Source of the DNA: Nepenthes gracilis
Taxonomy: Eukaryota; Streptophyta; Magnoliopsida; Caryophyllales; Nepenthaceae
Assembly: GCA_033239525.1 (NCBI GenBank)
Contig: BSYO01000014.1
Location: 6,676,536 to 6,740,535 of the forward strand
Direction of reading: 5' to 3'
DNA length: 64,000 bases
In this document: positions 46,549 through 58,706 of the stretch, in pieces
Layout: each line of letters begins with the position of its first letter
How positions within the stretch are numbered: position 1 is the first letter of the stretch
Notes under the pieces: generated by a model
What the model was told of the DNA's origin: nothing
What the model saw: the letters and a program-made list of their open reading frames with translations, nothing else
The model's database searches: none
Made by a program: the position numbers and the translations under genes

Positions 46549-48809
46549 TGCGAGGTTTCGGGTTTAAGGGTATGGTAATTAAGGGGTAATTGTCATATTG
46601 GTAATTAATAATAGACCTATTAATCGATGCGGGGATGTGTACTTGGTGAAAAATTAGAAAATAAATCGGAATTTCTTCTGCTGAGGTATGGGGCCAGTAA
46701 CTTGCGCCGACCCGCTTGCTGCTTCAGCTCCGCTCGAGTAGAAATTCCAGAACCTTGCCCGCCCGCTGGCCGCTCGAGCTCTGCTAGAGCGAAAATTCCA
46801 GAATAGGCACCGCCTAATGCTCGCTCGAGCCGTGCGCCCTGCCTTCTCCTCTTCATATTCTCATGGCCCTAGGGTATTTCGAGAGAGAGAGAGAGGGGCG
46901 ATACTAGTGAGGGAAAAGGGGAGAAAATGTATTTTTATCAGGTATTTTGCTGATAACTTTCCTAGATGCTAACTTTCCTCTTTCGTTGGTTTTTGCTGAT
47001 TATCAAGTATTTTTATCTCGATACCCACCCGTAACCTAGAAGATGTAGTACCCGTGTCTTGAGACCAAGGATGGTATGGTTTGTTTGTTGATTTGATCAC
47101 CGATTCGTTCGATGGAGCTTTATGAAACTCTAACCTATGAAATTTTGGGGTTTTCCCATTTTCTGCCTGTGAATCGTTAAATTGACTTCAAAATGTGAAT
47201 CCCCAAGTCCCTATTGTGTATATATGTTGGCCGCGCGTGTGATCTCGCACGTTATGACCCGTTCGCGGCCTCCGAGTCCTCTAAAGACGCACTATTACTG
47301 TTCATCCGTGATTAAAATGTGAAATTGCACATTTTGCTCCTATCTAATTGTGATGAGACTCATGTTATGTGCTGATGTGAAAGTGTAAGTTTTCAAATAT
47401 ATAATTGTTCATCGGAAGCATGGGAATATGTTCCAGAGGCTTCTAAGGTGGTGGTTGTCCACCGGAGGTAAGGAATTTCAAACTCCTTGAGAACTCGAAC
47501 TAAATTGTTATGAAAACTACTTCCAAAGAAGGAATAAAGTTAAGTAAATAAATGGAGGGAAACCCACTACATATGTCGTGGTGAACGTGATCTCCCGGAT
47601 GGAGATACGTGTTGGGAATGGGATTTCCCAGATTGTGAATGAGTATGCCGAGTAGTGGGTCCTCCCTCCTGGAAAGTTGAACCTTGAAACTAGGACCATG
47701 GTTGATAGGGGTGGTGTCCTCTAGCTTGCCACATACGTCATGATGGGAACCCAAGGAATACTCCGGCCACCCATAGGGGTGGCTAGCTTTCATGGCACTC
47801 TCTAGGACACTACGGTGAAAGAACGAGATTTGCCCTGGTCCCCGGGGGATATGGGGCTTGTTGGCCGAGTGTTGCAGGCCTAAAATGTAGCCGTTTGGAT
47901 GTTGCATGGTAGAGATGCAACCGATGGTCAAGTACTGCAGACCTAAAATGTAGTTGTGGCTTTAGAATGTGTACCAAACACATTCCTTTCGTCATTCTCT
48001 CGCCTCGTTGGCTAGTACGACCTACTGGCTCCGGGGTCCGCAAAGATAAATGTTAAAATAAAAATGAATAAAATGTAACTGACATAAGTGAATCGGACAA
48101 TCCCAAGTGTTCTTCTCCGTCTCGCGTCCCCTTGTATTGTTCCTGTGTTCTCTTTCGTTCCAGCTATTGGGTATCGTTACCTATTGTTAGTTAGTGGTAT
48201 ATGATTTCATTTGCTAGACTTTATGCTCACCCTTGCTTTATCTTTTTCAGATGAGAACGACTTGATGGTTGACGAGGCCGAGTAGATCATAGAAGCTTAG
48301 TAGATAGCTATTTTACGTGCAGGGCTCAAGATTTGGACTTAGACTTGTTAGATGTATGACAGGGATCTTTTGGGTTTGACTTTTGTAACTGATAAAAATT
48401 GTATGGCGATATCTAATGATAGTGGATGATGGATGACTTATATATGTATCAGTCCGCTGTGTATTGTTGTTTTTATATACTTCCGCAGGTCCTGCCTTGT
48501 GGTGAGTTCGAGGTTCCTAGTTGGCATCCTTCTTTGCCAGTGTCGTCTGGATCACGTCGCCGGAGCCACCTCGGTTGTTGTGGCATTTAGATCCTGTGTG
48601 GTTTGTCATTGGACTTTATGGATTTTCTTGTGAATTTCTTTGGATTATTTTGCAGGGTTGTATTTTAGGTGTTTGTATTTTTGGTAATATCAAATTTACA
48701 GACGGAACTCTGCCCAATTTTCTGTAGAAATTCATTATTGTCATTTTGTCTGCTTGTCTTTATCTTTCTGACGGAAGTTATTCGATGGAGAATAATTTGG
48801 TCCGTCACA
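46549..48809 (+). repeat. 5' LTR of E2 (2261 bp), TATA region deleted
   Basis: It begins TGCGAGGTTTCGGG (TGTGAGG in the second copy) and ends GTCCGTCACA. It aligns closely with 53526-55848. Two differences matter: about 27 bp including the TATA box are missing at about 46831, and the segment 46925-46975 differs from the 3' LTR. It contains CTCGAG-rich sequence (46733-46830), 'gcctccgagtcctctaaagacgc' near 47268 and 'gtccgcaaagataaatg' near 48036. Confidence 0.93.
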
Positions 48810-48811
48810 GT

Positions 48812-48822
48812 TGGTATCAGAG
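48812..48822 (+). other. Primer-binding site of E2
   Basis: TGGTATCAGAG is a perfect match to the usual gypsy initiator tRNA-Met site, two bases after the LTR. Confidence 0.9.
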
Positions 48823-49032
48823 AGGAGATGTCTTAGGATGGATCTGAAGTTACGCGGAAGCCTAGGGTAGCGTAGGTTGGGATCGAATGAGTGAGTATAG
48901 GATGACCTACTTGAGTATACGTTCTCTTAATTGCGTATGTGTTTAGCATGTCTAAGGATATTGCAGCAAGGGTTTAACTTTTGACTCAATGTGCTATTGT
49001 TTCCCGTTTAGTGTGGACTTCTAAAGTTGACC

Positions 49033-50907
49033 ATGCCACCCAAACGTCGAAGTATGCCAAGGGATGATCCGCCTCGAGACCGAGAGGCAGAGTATCTTAA
49101 TTTGTTAGGGCATCTTACAAATGTCGTAGAGAACATGGAGCAGCGAAACCTTACCCCTGATCCTATTCCGGCTCCTGTCCAGGCTCCTATTAATCCAGGG
49201 CCATCTGTTTATGACCGCTTCGTTCAGGAGCGACTGTCAGCATTTTTGGGGGAGCCCGACCCGATTAAGGCTGATGCATGGCTTGAGAGCTTGAAGAGGG
49301 TGTTTGCTGTGATTAGATGCCCCGAGGAGGATCGAGTATTGTACATGTCTTACTGGCTGCAGGGTGAGGCGCATCACTGGTGGCTAATGAAGAAAAGAGC
49401 TTTGGGGATACCAGAGACCGAAATTACTTGGAAAATATTTGAGGATGCATTCCTCGAGAAGTGTTTTCCTCATAGCCTCCGTGTTCAGAAAGAGGAGCAG
49501 TTCTTCAGGCTAAGGCAAGGCAACCGATCTGTGGCGGAATATGATGCTAAGTTTTTAGAGTTGTCTCGATTTGCTTCATTCCTGGTGGAGGACGAGGAGA
49601 GAAGGGCTAGGAAGTTCTTGTCAGGCTTGCGGGATGATATCCGTAAGCAATTGGCGACCCACAAATTGACTACTTATGCTGAGGTACTTGATCGAGCTTT
49701 GATCTATGAGCAAGAGCATGCCAAAGAGGAGTTTTTCAAGAAGAGGTCGTCGAGTAAAAGTGGGGCAAGTGTTGGCTCCGGGGCTAGTTCGGGAGGATCG
49801 TTTAAGAAGCCGAAGCAGCTAGCTTCTGGCCGAAGGAGCAGCCAGACTTCATCATCATCTTCTCAAGCTTCGGTGGGTTTTTATCGGCTCTGTGGAATGG
49901 TGCATGACGGTAAACTGTGTCCTCTATTGACGGGTGCTTGTTTCACTTGCGGTCAAGTGGGGCATAGGGAAAGGGAGTGCCTTCAGGCTTCGAAGGTTCG
50001 AGTTCTGAAGCTGGCGGTTCAGGGTAAAGTTTTTACAGCTTCTGCTAGTGAGGCCAGAGTATCAGATAAGGTGGTGGAAGGTATAATTTCTGTATGTGGT
50101 ATAACTTGTTCAGTGCTCTTTGATTCCGGGTCTATCCATTTATTTATTTCTCCCCAATTGGCTTGCTGTATTACACCCTCTCCCGTGACCCTTGATTTTT
50201 CTTTGGTCGTGGCTACGCCCACGAGGTCTTCCGTTGTGACCGATGTAGCCTATCTTGGGTGTATTGTGGAGGTGAAGGGGTTTCCTTTAGTAGCCGATTT
50301 GGTTCTGCTACATATGAGTGATTTTGATGTTATTTTGGGTATGGATTGGCTATCCAAGTATCACGCGACTATTGATTGCTTCCACAAAAGGGTGGACTTC
50401 ACCCTTCCAGATTGTGACCCCTTTTATGTTCAAGGGGTACGAAGGGTGGAGCAGTCTCATTTTATTTCTGCTCTACAGATTCGCCACTTGTTAAGTAGTG
50501 GGTGTGAAGCCTTTTTGGCCTATGTTAGTGTGGTGGAGAGTCGGGGGTTGCCCGTGGCAGACATTCCGATGGTTTGTGAATTTGGGGATGTGTTCCCCAA
50601 CAAGTTGTCCACTCTACCACCACGTCGTGAGATTTATTTTTGGATTGACTTTGAGCCGGGATTGGCACCCATATCAAAGGCCCCCTACCGTATGGCTCCT
50701 GCTGTTTTGAAGGAGTTGAAACAGCAGTTGCAGGATTTGCTCGATTCGGGTTTTATTAGACCCAATGTATCGCCGTGGGGCACTCCAGTTCTTTTTGTTA
50801 AAAAGAAGGATGGGGCTTTAAGGTTATGTATAGACTACCGCGAGCTGAATAAAATCACGATTAAGAATAAGTATCCTCTTCCGCGGATTGATGATCTCTT
50901 TGATTAG
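49033..50907 (+). pseudogene. E2 gag, protease and RT N-terminus (long open frame)
   Basis: The start is ATG 49033 ([14 protein letters not shown]), not the TTG two codons earlier. Gag core: [72 protein letters not shown]. The CCHC knuckle [14 protein letters not shown] is at 49939-49980. Protease: [13 protein letters not shown] with Asp at 50122-50124, then [21 protein letters not shown] from about 50680: [53 protein letters not shown]. About 625 codons are uninterrupted; the frame then hits TAG (FD*LQGS, usual FDQLQGS, a CAG-to-TAG change). Gag packages the RNA; protease and RT act in the particle. Confidence 0.94.
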
Positions 50908-51910
50908 TTGCAGGGATCCTTAGTGTATTCCAAGATTGATCTTCAGTCGGGGTATCATCAGCTTCGCATTAAAGAAGGGGATGTTGCGAAGACGGTCTTT
51001 CGTACAAGATATGGTCACTATGAGTTCTTGGTGATGCCGTTCGGATTGACTGGTACTCCAACTGTGTTTATGGACCTGATGAACTAGGTCTTTCAGCCGT
51101 TCTTGGATAAGTTTGTCGTGGTTTTCATTGATGACATTCTAATTTGTTCTAAAGATTACTCCGAGTATGAGGAGCACTTGAGGCTTGTGCTGTAGACCCT
51201 TCGGGAGCATCGGTTGTTTGCAAAATTAAAGAAATGTGAGTTTTGGCCCGACGAAGTTGTATTTTTAGGCCACGTAATTGCTGGAGGAGGCGTCTCGGTA
51301 GATCCACAGAAAATTGAAGCGGTGGTTGATTGGGATTGATCGATGACCGTGACAGAAGTCCGAAGCTTTTTGGGGATGGCCGGCTATTATCGTCGTTTCG
51401 TAGAAAATTTCTCTCAGATAGCCTTACCTCTCACTCATTTGACGAAGAAGGAGGTAGACTTTATCTGGACCGTGGAGTGTGATCGAAGTTTCCAAGAGCT
51501 AAAGGATCGGTTGACATCAGCTCCAATTCTGACCCTTCCCGATGGTATGGGCGGATTTGAGGTGACTGTGATGTATCTCAGTTGGGGCTCGGATGTGTTC
51601 TTATCCAGAGGGGGAGAGTAGTTGCTTATGGGTCTTGGCAGTTGAAGACTCATGAGAAGAACTACTCGACCCATGATTTGGAGTTAGCCGCTGTGGTTTT
51701 TGCCTTGAAGATCTAGAGGCATTATCTTTATGACGAGAAATTTCTTGTCTATTCTGACCACAAAAGCCTCAAGTATTTGTTTTTGCAGAAAGAGTTGAAC
51801 ATGAGGCAGTAGCGTTGGATTGAGTTCCTCAAGGACTATGATTGTGAGATACAATAACGACAGGGGAAAGCAAACGTGGTGCTGATGCGCTAAGTCGTCG
51901 TACTTGTTGG
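50908..51910 (+). pseudogene. E2 RT palm and RNase H, decayed
   Basis: The same frame continues with [39 protein letters not shown] and the catalytic motif VFIDDIL (Asp-Asp at 51130-51135), then FLGHVIAGGGVSVDPQKIEA and FLGMAGYYRRFVENFS. Stops: MN*VFQP, VL*TLRE, WD*SMTV. A deletion at about 51565 shifts the frame; RNase H resumes as [52 protein letters not shown] further 1-nt loss near 51882 precedes ADALSRR. RNase H removes the RNA strand after cDNA synthesis. Nearly all nonsense codons are explained by C-to-T or G-to-A transitions. Confidence 0.9.
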
Positions 51911-53344
51911 GTGGTGTCCCTGCAGATCAAGCAGATGGAGTTGATTGACTGCTTAATGTTATGTCATATCCAGCGTTATGTCAAGGGTAACCGAATGATG
52001 TTATCCTTTCTTCAGGTGCAGCTCAAGATCCTTCAAAGGATCGAGGAAGGGCAGGTGTGTGACCCATTTTTGATGAGTATTGTGGAAGATCTTGATAGAG
52101 ACTCTCAAGCTGATTTTGATGTGCGTTCCAATGGGATATTGAGGTTTCGGGAGCACTTGTATGTGCCGGATGTTAAGGATTTGAAGGAGGAGATTATGAA
52201 GGAAGCGCATAGAACCCGGTATACAATTCATCCTGGCATAAACAAAATGTACCAAGACTTGAGGAAAATGTTCTGGTGGAGGAACATATGGAGAGAGATT
52301 GTGGCCTTTGTTAACCATTGTATTGTCTGTCAGCAGCTGAAGGCCGAGAGGAGGAAGCCTTTTGGGTTGTTGCAGCCTTTGCCCATTCCTTGCTGGAAGT
52401 GGGAAGATATCTCAATGGACTTTGTATCTGGATTGCTTAGAACTTTGAGAAATCATGATACAATTTGGGTTATTGTGGACTGATTGACGAAATCTACTCA
52501 TTTTATAGCCATTTGGACTACATTCTCCCGTGATCGTCTGGCATGACTGTACATCAGTGAGATCGTGAGGTTGCATGGTGTGCCAGCATCTATTGTGTCT
52601 GATCATGACCCGCAGTTTGTCTCTAAATTTTGGGAGAGTTTGCATCGCGAATTAGGTATGAGCCTAAAGTTTAGTACAACGTACCATCCTCAGACCGATG
52701 GCCAGTTTGAGCGGACAATTCAGGTACTGGAGGACATGCTTCGGGCTTCGGTGTTGGAGTTCCAAGGGAATTGGAATGATCACTTGGCACTCGCCGAATT
52801 CGCCTACAACAATAGCTTCCAGGCGAGTATCGGTATGGCTCCCTTCGAGGCACTTTATGGTAGGAAGTGTCGATCTCCCATTCATTGGGAAGAGACTGGA
52901 GACAGGAGGTTACTGGGCCTAGATGTTGTTCAAGAGACATCGGATAAGATCGTTGTTGTCTTTGGAAAGTTGAAGGTTGCCGAGAGCCGACAGAAAAGTT
53001 ATGCTGATAAAAGGAGGTCCGAGCTTAGATTCAAAGTTGGAGATTTTGTCTTCCTTAAAGTATCACCATGGAAAGCAATTTCCAGGTTTGGAGTTAAGGG
53101 GAAACTGAAGCCGCGCTTTATTGGGCCATTTGAGATCCTTGAGCGAGTTGGTGAAGTGGCCTACCGTCTAGCTTTACCCCCGAGCTTGGCCGAGGTGCAT
53201 AACGTCTTCCATGTCTCGATGTTAAGGAAGTACGTTTATGATCCATCTCATGTGATCGATTTCAGTTCTTTGGCTATCGATAAAGATTTATGTTATCTTG
53301 AGGAGCCCGTGGAAATCTTAGATCGAATGGAACAAATCTTGTGA
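51911..53344 (+). pseudogene. E2 integrase
   Basis: The zinc-binding HHCC domain is at about 52206-52340: EAHRTRYTIHPGINKMYQDL with CIVCQQLKAERRK. Catalytic core: Asp in ISMDFVSGL (about 52410), Asp in VSDHDPQFVSKFW (about 52600) and Glu in TDGQFERTIQVLEDML (about 52700). Then LAEFAYNNSFQASIGMAPFE, LYGRKCRSPIHWEE, and a C-terminal DNA-binding part [20 protein letters not shown] and HNVFHVSMLRKYVYDPSHVI. Stops occur at VD*LTKS (CGA to TGA) and RLA*LYIS. Integrase joins the cDNA to host DNA. The first ATG of the downstream open frame (52565) is internal, not a start. Confidence 0.93.
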
Positions 53345-53460
53345 TCAAAAGTCATTCCTCTCGTGAAGGTCTTGTGTAGGAACCACTCTAGCGAGGAAGC
53401 GACTTGGGAAAGAGAGGACAAAATGCGGGAAAGACATCCTCATCTGTTTTGCAGTAAGTG
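53278..53460 (+). pseudogene. E2 C-terminal chromodomain, split by a stop
   Basis: After integrase the frame reads EEPVEILDRMEQIL, a TGA at 53342-53344 (probably CGA, Arg), then SKVIPLVKVLCRNHSSEEATWERED and MRERHPHLF, ending in TAA/TGA near 53457. The (V)KVLWRNH..EEATWE..D.MR..YPHLF pattern is that of the Tekay/Del chromovirus chromodomain, which steers integration to heterochromatin. Cys replaces the usual Trp in VLWRNH. Confidence 0.85.
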
Positions 53461-53512
53461 AGCTAATTTAATCCTTTAGATTCGTTAAAAATTTCGTGGA
53501 CAAAATTTTATA

Positions 53513-53524
53513 AGTGGGGGAGAG
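53513..53524 (+). other. Polypurine tract of E2
   Basis: AGTGGGGGAGAG lies directly before the 3' LTR (GTTGTGAGG), the priming site for plus-strand DNA. Confidence 0.9.
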
Positions 53525-53525
53525 T

Positions 53526-55848
53526 TGTGAGGTTTCGGGTTTAAGGGTATGGTAGTTAAGGGGTAATCGTCGTATTGGTAATTAATAATAGACGTATTGA
53601 TCGATGGGGGGATGTGTACTTGGTGAAAAATTAGAAAATAATTCAGAATTTCTTCGGCTGAGGTGCGGGGCCAGCAGCTTGTGCCCACCTGCAGGCCGCT
53701 CGAGCTTCGCTCAAGCGGAAATTCCAGAACCTCCCCTGCCCGCTAGCCGCTCGAGCTCTGCTCGAGCGGAAATTCCAGAATAGGCATCGCCTGATGCTCG
53801 CTCGAGCCGCGCTCGAGTGGTGGCACATTATAAAGTCGCGCCCTGCCTTCTCCTCTTCATTTTCTCACGGCCCTAGGGTTTTTTAGAGAGAGAGGGGTGA
53901 TCCTAGTGTGAGAAAAGGGGAGAACAAAGCCCGGGAGTCCAAATTCGTCCGAGAGCCAGTTATTAAAGTGAAAGCACGGATCGAGGCAAGTGTTCTCATA
54001 CCCACTAACTTTCCTCTTTTGTTGGTTTCTGTTAATTATCGGGTATTTTCATCTTCATACCCACCCATAACCTAGAAAATGTAGTACCTATGTCTTGAGA
54101 CCAAGGATGGTATGGTTTGTTTGTTGATTTGCTCACCGATTCGTCCGGTGGAGCTTCGTGAAACCCTAACCCATGAAATTTTGGGGTTTTCCCCTTTTCT
54201 GCCAGTGAATCGTTAAATTGACTTCAAAATGTGAATCCCCACGTCCCTATTGTATATATATATTGGCCGCACGTGTGATCTCGCACGTTATGACTCGTTT
54301 GCGGCCTCTGAGTCTTCTAAAGACGCACTGTTACTGTTCATCCGTGATTAAAATGTGAAATTGCACATTTTGCTCCTATCTAATTCTGATGAGACTCATG
54401 TTATGTGTTGATGTAAAAGTGTAAGTTTTGAAATGTATAATTGTGCATCGGAAGCATGAGAAGGTGTTCCAGAGGCTTCTAAGGTGGTGGTTGTAAACCG
54501 GAGGTAAGGAATTTCAAACTCCTTGAGAACTCGAACTAAATTGTTATGAAAACTACTTCCAAAGAAGGAATAAAGTTAAGTAAATAAATGGAGGGAAACC
54601 CACTACGTATGTCGTGGTGAACGTGATCTCCCGGATGAAGATACGTGTTGGGAATGGGATTTCCCAGATTGTGAATGAGTATGCCGAGTAGTGGGTCCTC
54701 CCTCCTGGAAAGTTGAACCTTGAAACTAGGACCATGGTTGATAGGGGTGGTGTCCTCTAGCTTGCCATGTACGTCATGATGGGAACCCAAGGAATACTCT
54801 GGCCACCCATGGGGGTGGCTAGCTTTCATGGCACTCTCTAGGACACTACGGTGAAAGAACGAGATTTGCCCTGGTCCCCGGGGGATATGGGGCTTGTTGG
54901 CCGAGTGCTGCAGGCCTAAAATGTAGCTGTTTGGATGTTACATGGTAGAGATGAAACCGATGGTCGAGTACTGCAGACCTAAAATATAGCCGTGGCTTTA
55001 GAATGTGTACCAAACACATTCCTTTCGTCATTCGCTCGCCTCGTTGGCTAGTACGACCTACCAGCTCCGGGGTCCGCAAAGATAAATGTTAAAATGAAAA
55101 TGAATAAAATGTAACTGATATAAGTAAGTGAATCGGACAATCCCAAGTGTTCTTCTCCCTCTTGCGTCCCTTGTATTGTTTCTGTGTTCTCTTTCGTTCT
55201 AGCTATTGGTTATCGTTACCTATTGTTAGTTAGTGGTATATGATTTCATTTGCTAGACTTTATACTCACCCTTGCTTTATCTTTTTTAGATGAGAACGCT
55301 TTGATGGTTGACGAGGCCGAGTAGATCATAGAAGCTTAGTAGATAGCTATTTTACGTGCAGGGCTCAAGATTTGGATTTAGACTTGTTAGATGTATGACA
55401 GGGATCTTTTGGGTTTGACTTTTGTAACTGATAAAAATTGTATGGCGATATCTAATGATAGTGGATGATGGATGACTTATATATGTATCAGTCCGCAGTG
55501 TGTTTTGATTTTTATATGCTTCCAAAGGTCTTGCCTTGTGGTGAGTTCGGGGTTCCTAGTTGGCATCCTTCTTTGCCGGTGTCGTCTGGATCACGTCGCC
55601 GGAGCCACCTCGGTTGTTGTGGTATTTAGATCCTGTGTGGTTTGTCATTGGACTTTATAGATTTTCTTGTGAATTTTTTTGGATTATTGTGCAGGGTTGT
55701 ATTTCAGGTATTTATATTTTTGGGAATGTCCAATTTATAGATGGAACTCTGCCCAATTTTCTATAGAAATTCATTATTGTCATTTTGCCTACTTGTCTTT
55801 ATCTTTCTAACGGAGGTTATTCGATGGAGAATAATTTGGACCGTCACA
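53526..55848 (+). repeat. Second LTR of E2 (2323 bp)
   Basis: TGTGAGGTTTCGGG to GACCGTCACA, with TGTGA/TCACA terminal inverted repeats. It serves as 3' LTR of the first internal region and as 5' LTR of the second. It keeps the TATA box missing from 46549-48809 and a leader segment (GAACAAAGCCCGGGAGTCC, 53922-53940) replaced in the other copy. Confidence 0.94.
53829..53835 (+). promoter_or_regulatory. TATA box of E2 second LTR
   Basis: TATAAAG lies in GGCACATTATAAAGTCGCG, about 50 bp upstream of the GAGAGAGAG leader. The corresponding place in the first LTR (about 46831) is deleted. Confidence 0.7.
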
Positions 55849-55850
55849 GT

Positions 55851-55861
55851 TGGTATCAGAG
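55851..55861 (+). other. Second primer-binding site, E2 tandem unit
   Basis: TGGTATCAGAG follows the second LTR with the same spacing as the first, showing that a second internal region starts here. Confidence 0.9.
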
Positions 55862-56055
55862 AGGGGATGCCTTAGGATGGATCTGAAGTTACGCGGAAGC
55901 TTGGGATCGAATGAGTGAGCACAGGATGACCTACTCGAGTATACGCTCTCTTAATTGCATATGTGTTTAGCATGTCTAAGGATATTGCAGCAAGGGTTTA
56001 ACTTTTGACTCAATCTGCTATTGTTTCCCGTTTAGTGAGGACTTTAAAGTTGACC

Positions 56056-56864
56056 ATGCCGCCCAGACGTCGAAGTATGTCAAGGGATGATCCACCTCGA
56101 GACTGAGAGGCAGAGTATCTTAATTTATTGGGGCATCTTACAAATGCCATAGAGAACATGGAGTAGCGAAGCCTTGCCCCCGTTCCTATTTCGGCTCCTG
56201 TCTAGGCTCCTATTAATCCGGGGCCATTGGTTTATAACTGCTTCATTCAGGAGTGAGTGCCAGCCTTTCTGGGGGAGCCCGACCCGATTAAGGCCGATGC
56301 ATGGCTTGAGAGGTTGAAGAGGGTGTTTGCTGTGATTAGATGCCCCGAGGAGGATCGAGTATTGTGCACGTCTTACCGGTTGCAGGGTGAGGCGCATCAC
56401 TAGTGGCTAATGAAGAAAAGGGCTTTGGGGGTACTAGAGACCGAAATTACTCGGAAAATGTTTGAGGATGCATTCCTCGAGAAGTATTTTCCTCATAGCC
56501 TCTGTGTTCAGAAAGAGGAGGAGTTCTTCAGGCTAAGGCAAGGCAACCGATCTGTGGCGAAATACGATGCTAAGTTTTCAAAGTTGTCTCGATTTGCTTC
56601 ATTCCTGGTGGAGGACGAGGAGAGAAGGGCTAGGAAGTTCTTGTTAGGCTTGCGGGATGATATCCGTAAGCAATTAGCGACCCACAAATTGACTACTTAT
56701 GCTGAGGTACTAGATCGAGCTTTGATCTATGAGCAAGAGCATGCCAAAGAGTAGTTTTTCAAGAAGAGGTCGTCGAGTAAAAGTGGGGCAAGTGTTGGCT
56801 CCGAGGCCAGTTCGGGAGGATCGTTTAAGAAGCCGAAGCAGCTAGCTTCTGGCCAAAGGAGTGG
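56056..56864 (+). pseudogene. Second E2 gag fragment, fused to E1 RNase H
   Basis: ATG 56056 (MPPRRRSMSRDDPPRD) followed by the same gag as 49033 on, with more nonsense codons (D*EAEY, ME*RSLAP, V*APIN, QE*VPAF, HH*WLMK, KE*FFKK). An open stretch at 56410-56751 covers [21 protein letters not shown] to YEQEHAKE. It stops at [12 protein letters not shown], where E1 sequence ([12 protein letters not shown]) begins in the same reading frame. The CCHC knuckle and everything after are gone. Confidence 0.9.
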
Positions 56865-58706
56865 CGTGAAGGAAATCCGATTTGAGTGGACTGAAGAATG
56901 TGATTGGAGTTTTCAGGAGCTAAAGAATCACCCAACTATTGCTCCAGTGTTGGTAATTCCAGAAGGTTCACGAGGCTATGAGGTATACTGTGACACCTCT
57001 AAGGCAGGCTTGGGATGCGTGCTAATGCAGCACGGTAAAGTAATAGCTTATGGGTCTAGGCAACTAAAGGTTCATGAAAAGAACTACCCTACCCATGATC
57101 TGGAGCTTGCGGCTGTGGTGTTTTCCTTGAAAATTTGGAGACATTACCTATACGGTAAAAAGTTTTTGGTGTATTCTGATCACAAAAGCTTGAAGTATTT
57201 ATTTTCCCAAAAGGAGCTTAACATGAGACAACGGAGGTCGCTTGACTTCTTAAAGGATTACAACTGTGAGATTCAATATAAGTCTGGGAAGGCTAATGTG
57301 GTTGCAGATGCTTTAAGTCGACGGTCAGGATTTGTCGCCCAATTACAAATCAAACAAATGGAGATGTTAGAATATCTGAAGCAATGTGATGTCCGGCGTT
57401 ATGCCAAGGGAAATAGGATGCTCCTGTCATATCTTCAAATTCAACCGAAGATTGTTAGCGAAGTTAAGGAGATGCAAGTCAATGATCCATTCCTTATGGA
57501 AATTGCAAGCGACTTGAATAAGGAATCCCAAGCTAAATTCGGCGTCCTAATGGATGGAGTATTACGGTTTAGAGATCGATTATACGTGCCTAATGATAAG
57601 GAGTTGAAAGAGAAAATTTTAAAGGAAGCCCATCGGTTTAAATATACCATCCACTCTGGAACGAACAAAATGTATCAATACTTAAAGAAAACGTTTTGGT
57701 GGAGGAATATGAAGAGAGACATTATGGCCTATATGGAGAAATGCCTCGTATGTCAACAAGTGAAGGCTGAAAGGAGAAAATAGTCCAGGCTGTTACAACC
57801 AATGCCGATCCCAAGCTGGAAATGGGAAGATATTGCTATAGATTTTGTGTCGGGTTTGCCAAGGACTCCTAGAAATCATGATGCTGTTTGGGTTATAGTT
57901 GACTGACTAACAAAGTCAGCCCACTTCTTGGCAATCAAGATGACCTATTCACGTGATAAGCTGGCACAGCTTTATGTAAACGAAATTGTGAGACTACACG
58001 GAATCCCTGCCACCATCGTGTCTGATAGGGACCCCCGTTTTGTCTCAAGGTTTTGGAAGAGTTTACATAAGGAATTGGGAACGGAATTAAAATTTAGTAC
58101 TGCTTATCACTCCGAGACTGATGGCCAGTCTGAGCGTACCATCCAAATTCTTGAGGATATGCTGAGAGTTTCGGTGTTGAAAATGAAGGAAAATTGGGAT
58201 ACTTACCTGGCATTGGCAGAATTCGCCTATAATAACAGCTATTAGGCTAGCATCGACATGACGTCTTTTGAAACTTTGTACGAAAGGAAATGTAGATCGC
58301 CGATTCACTGGGAGGAGATTGGAGATAAGCGAATCTTGGGTCCAAAAATCGTTAAAAAAATGGCGGAGAAAATCAGACTGATCCATGATAATTTAAAGGT
58401 TGCTTAGAGCAAGCAGAAGAGTTATGCGGACAAAAGGAGTAAAGACTTAAGTTTTGAGGTCGGAGATTTTGCCTTTCTAAAGGTCTCACTGTCCAAGGGA
58501 ACGTCACAGTTTGGAATGAAGAGTAAGCTAAAGCCACGATTTATTGGCCCTTTTGAGATACTAGAACGGATCAGAAAGGTTGCTTACAGATTAGCACTGC
58601 CGCCAAATTTGTCAGAAGTTCACAACATATTCCATGTATCCATGCTCCAGAAATAAGTTTACGACCCTACTCATGTGATTGAATTTGAAACTCTGGAAGT
58701 CAACAA
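56865..58706 (+). pseudogene. E1 RNase H and integrase
   Basis: RNase [58 protein letters not shown] and [12 protein letters not shown] carry the D-E-D-D residues. The open frame runs to 57783. Integrase: HHCC in [20 protein letters not shown] with [13 protein letters not shown], then catalytic Asp in IAIDFVSGLP, Asp in VSDRDPRFVSRFW and Glu in TDGQSERTIQILEDML. Stops: ERRK*, VD*LTKS, NSY*AS, KVA*SKQ, LQK*VYDP, all in one frame. It ends within THVIEFETLEVNN, before a chromodomain, where a copy of the M3 flank begins. Dead, but better preserved than E2 pol. Confidence 0.92.

Larger units (their letters stand above)
46549..56864 (+). mobile_element. Ty3/gypsy chromovirus E2: LTR-internal-LTR-partial internal
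   Basis: 5' LTR 46549-48809, primer site 48812, gag-pol 49033-53458, polypurine tract 53513-53524, LTR 53526-55848, then a second primer site (55851) and a second, partial gag (56056-56864). The first LTR-internal-LTR unit is a full-length element of 9.3 kb. The second internal part shows that at least one more unit followed. It ends abruptly inside gag, joined to E1 RNase H, so a third LTR and part of E1 RT were deleted together. The target duplication on the right has been lost; left flank is AATAG. Confidence 0.9.

Noticed and set aside
47500..48043. Minus-strand frames repeated at 47500-48043 and 54536-55079 as a conserved gene
   Set aside because: They occupy the same place in both E2 LTRs and are antisense to the LTR. 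Their conservation reflects LTR identity.
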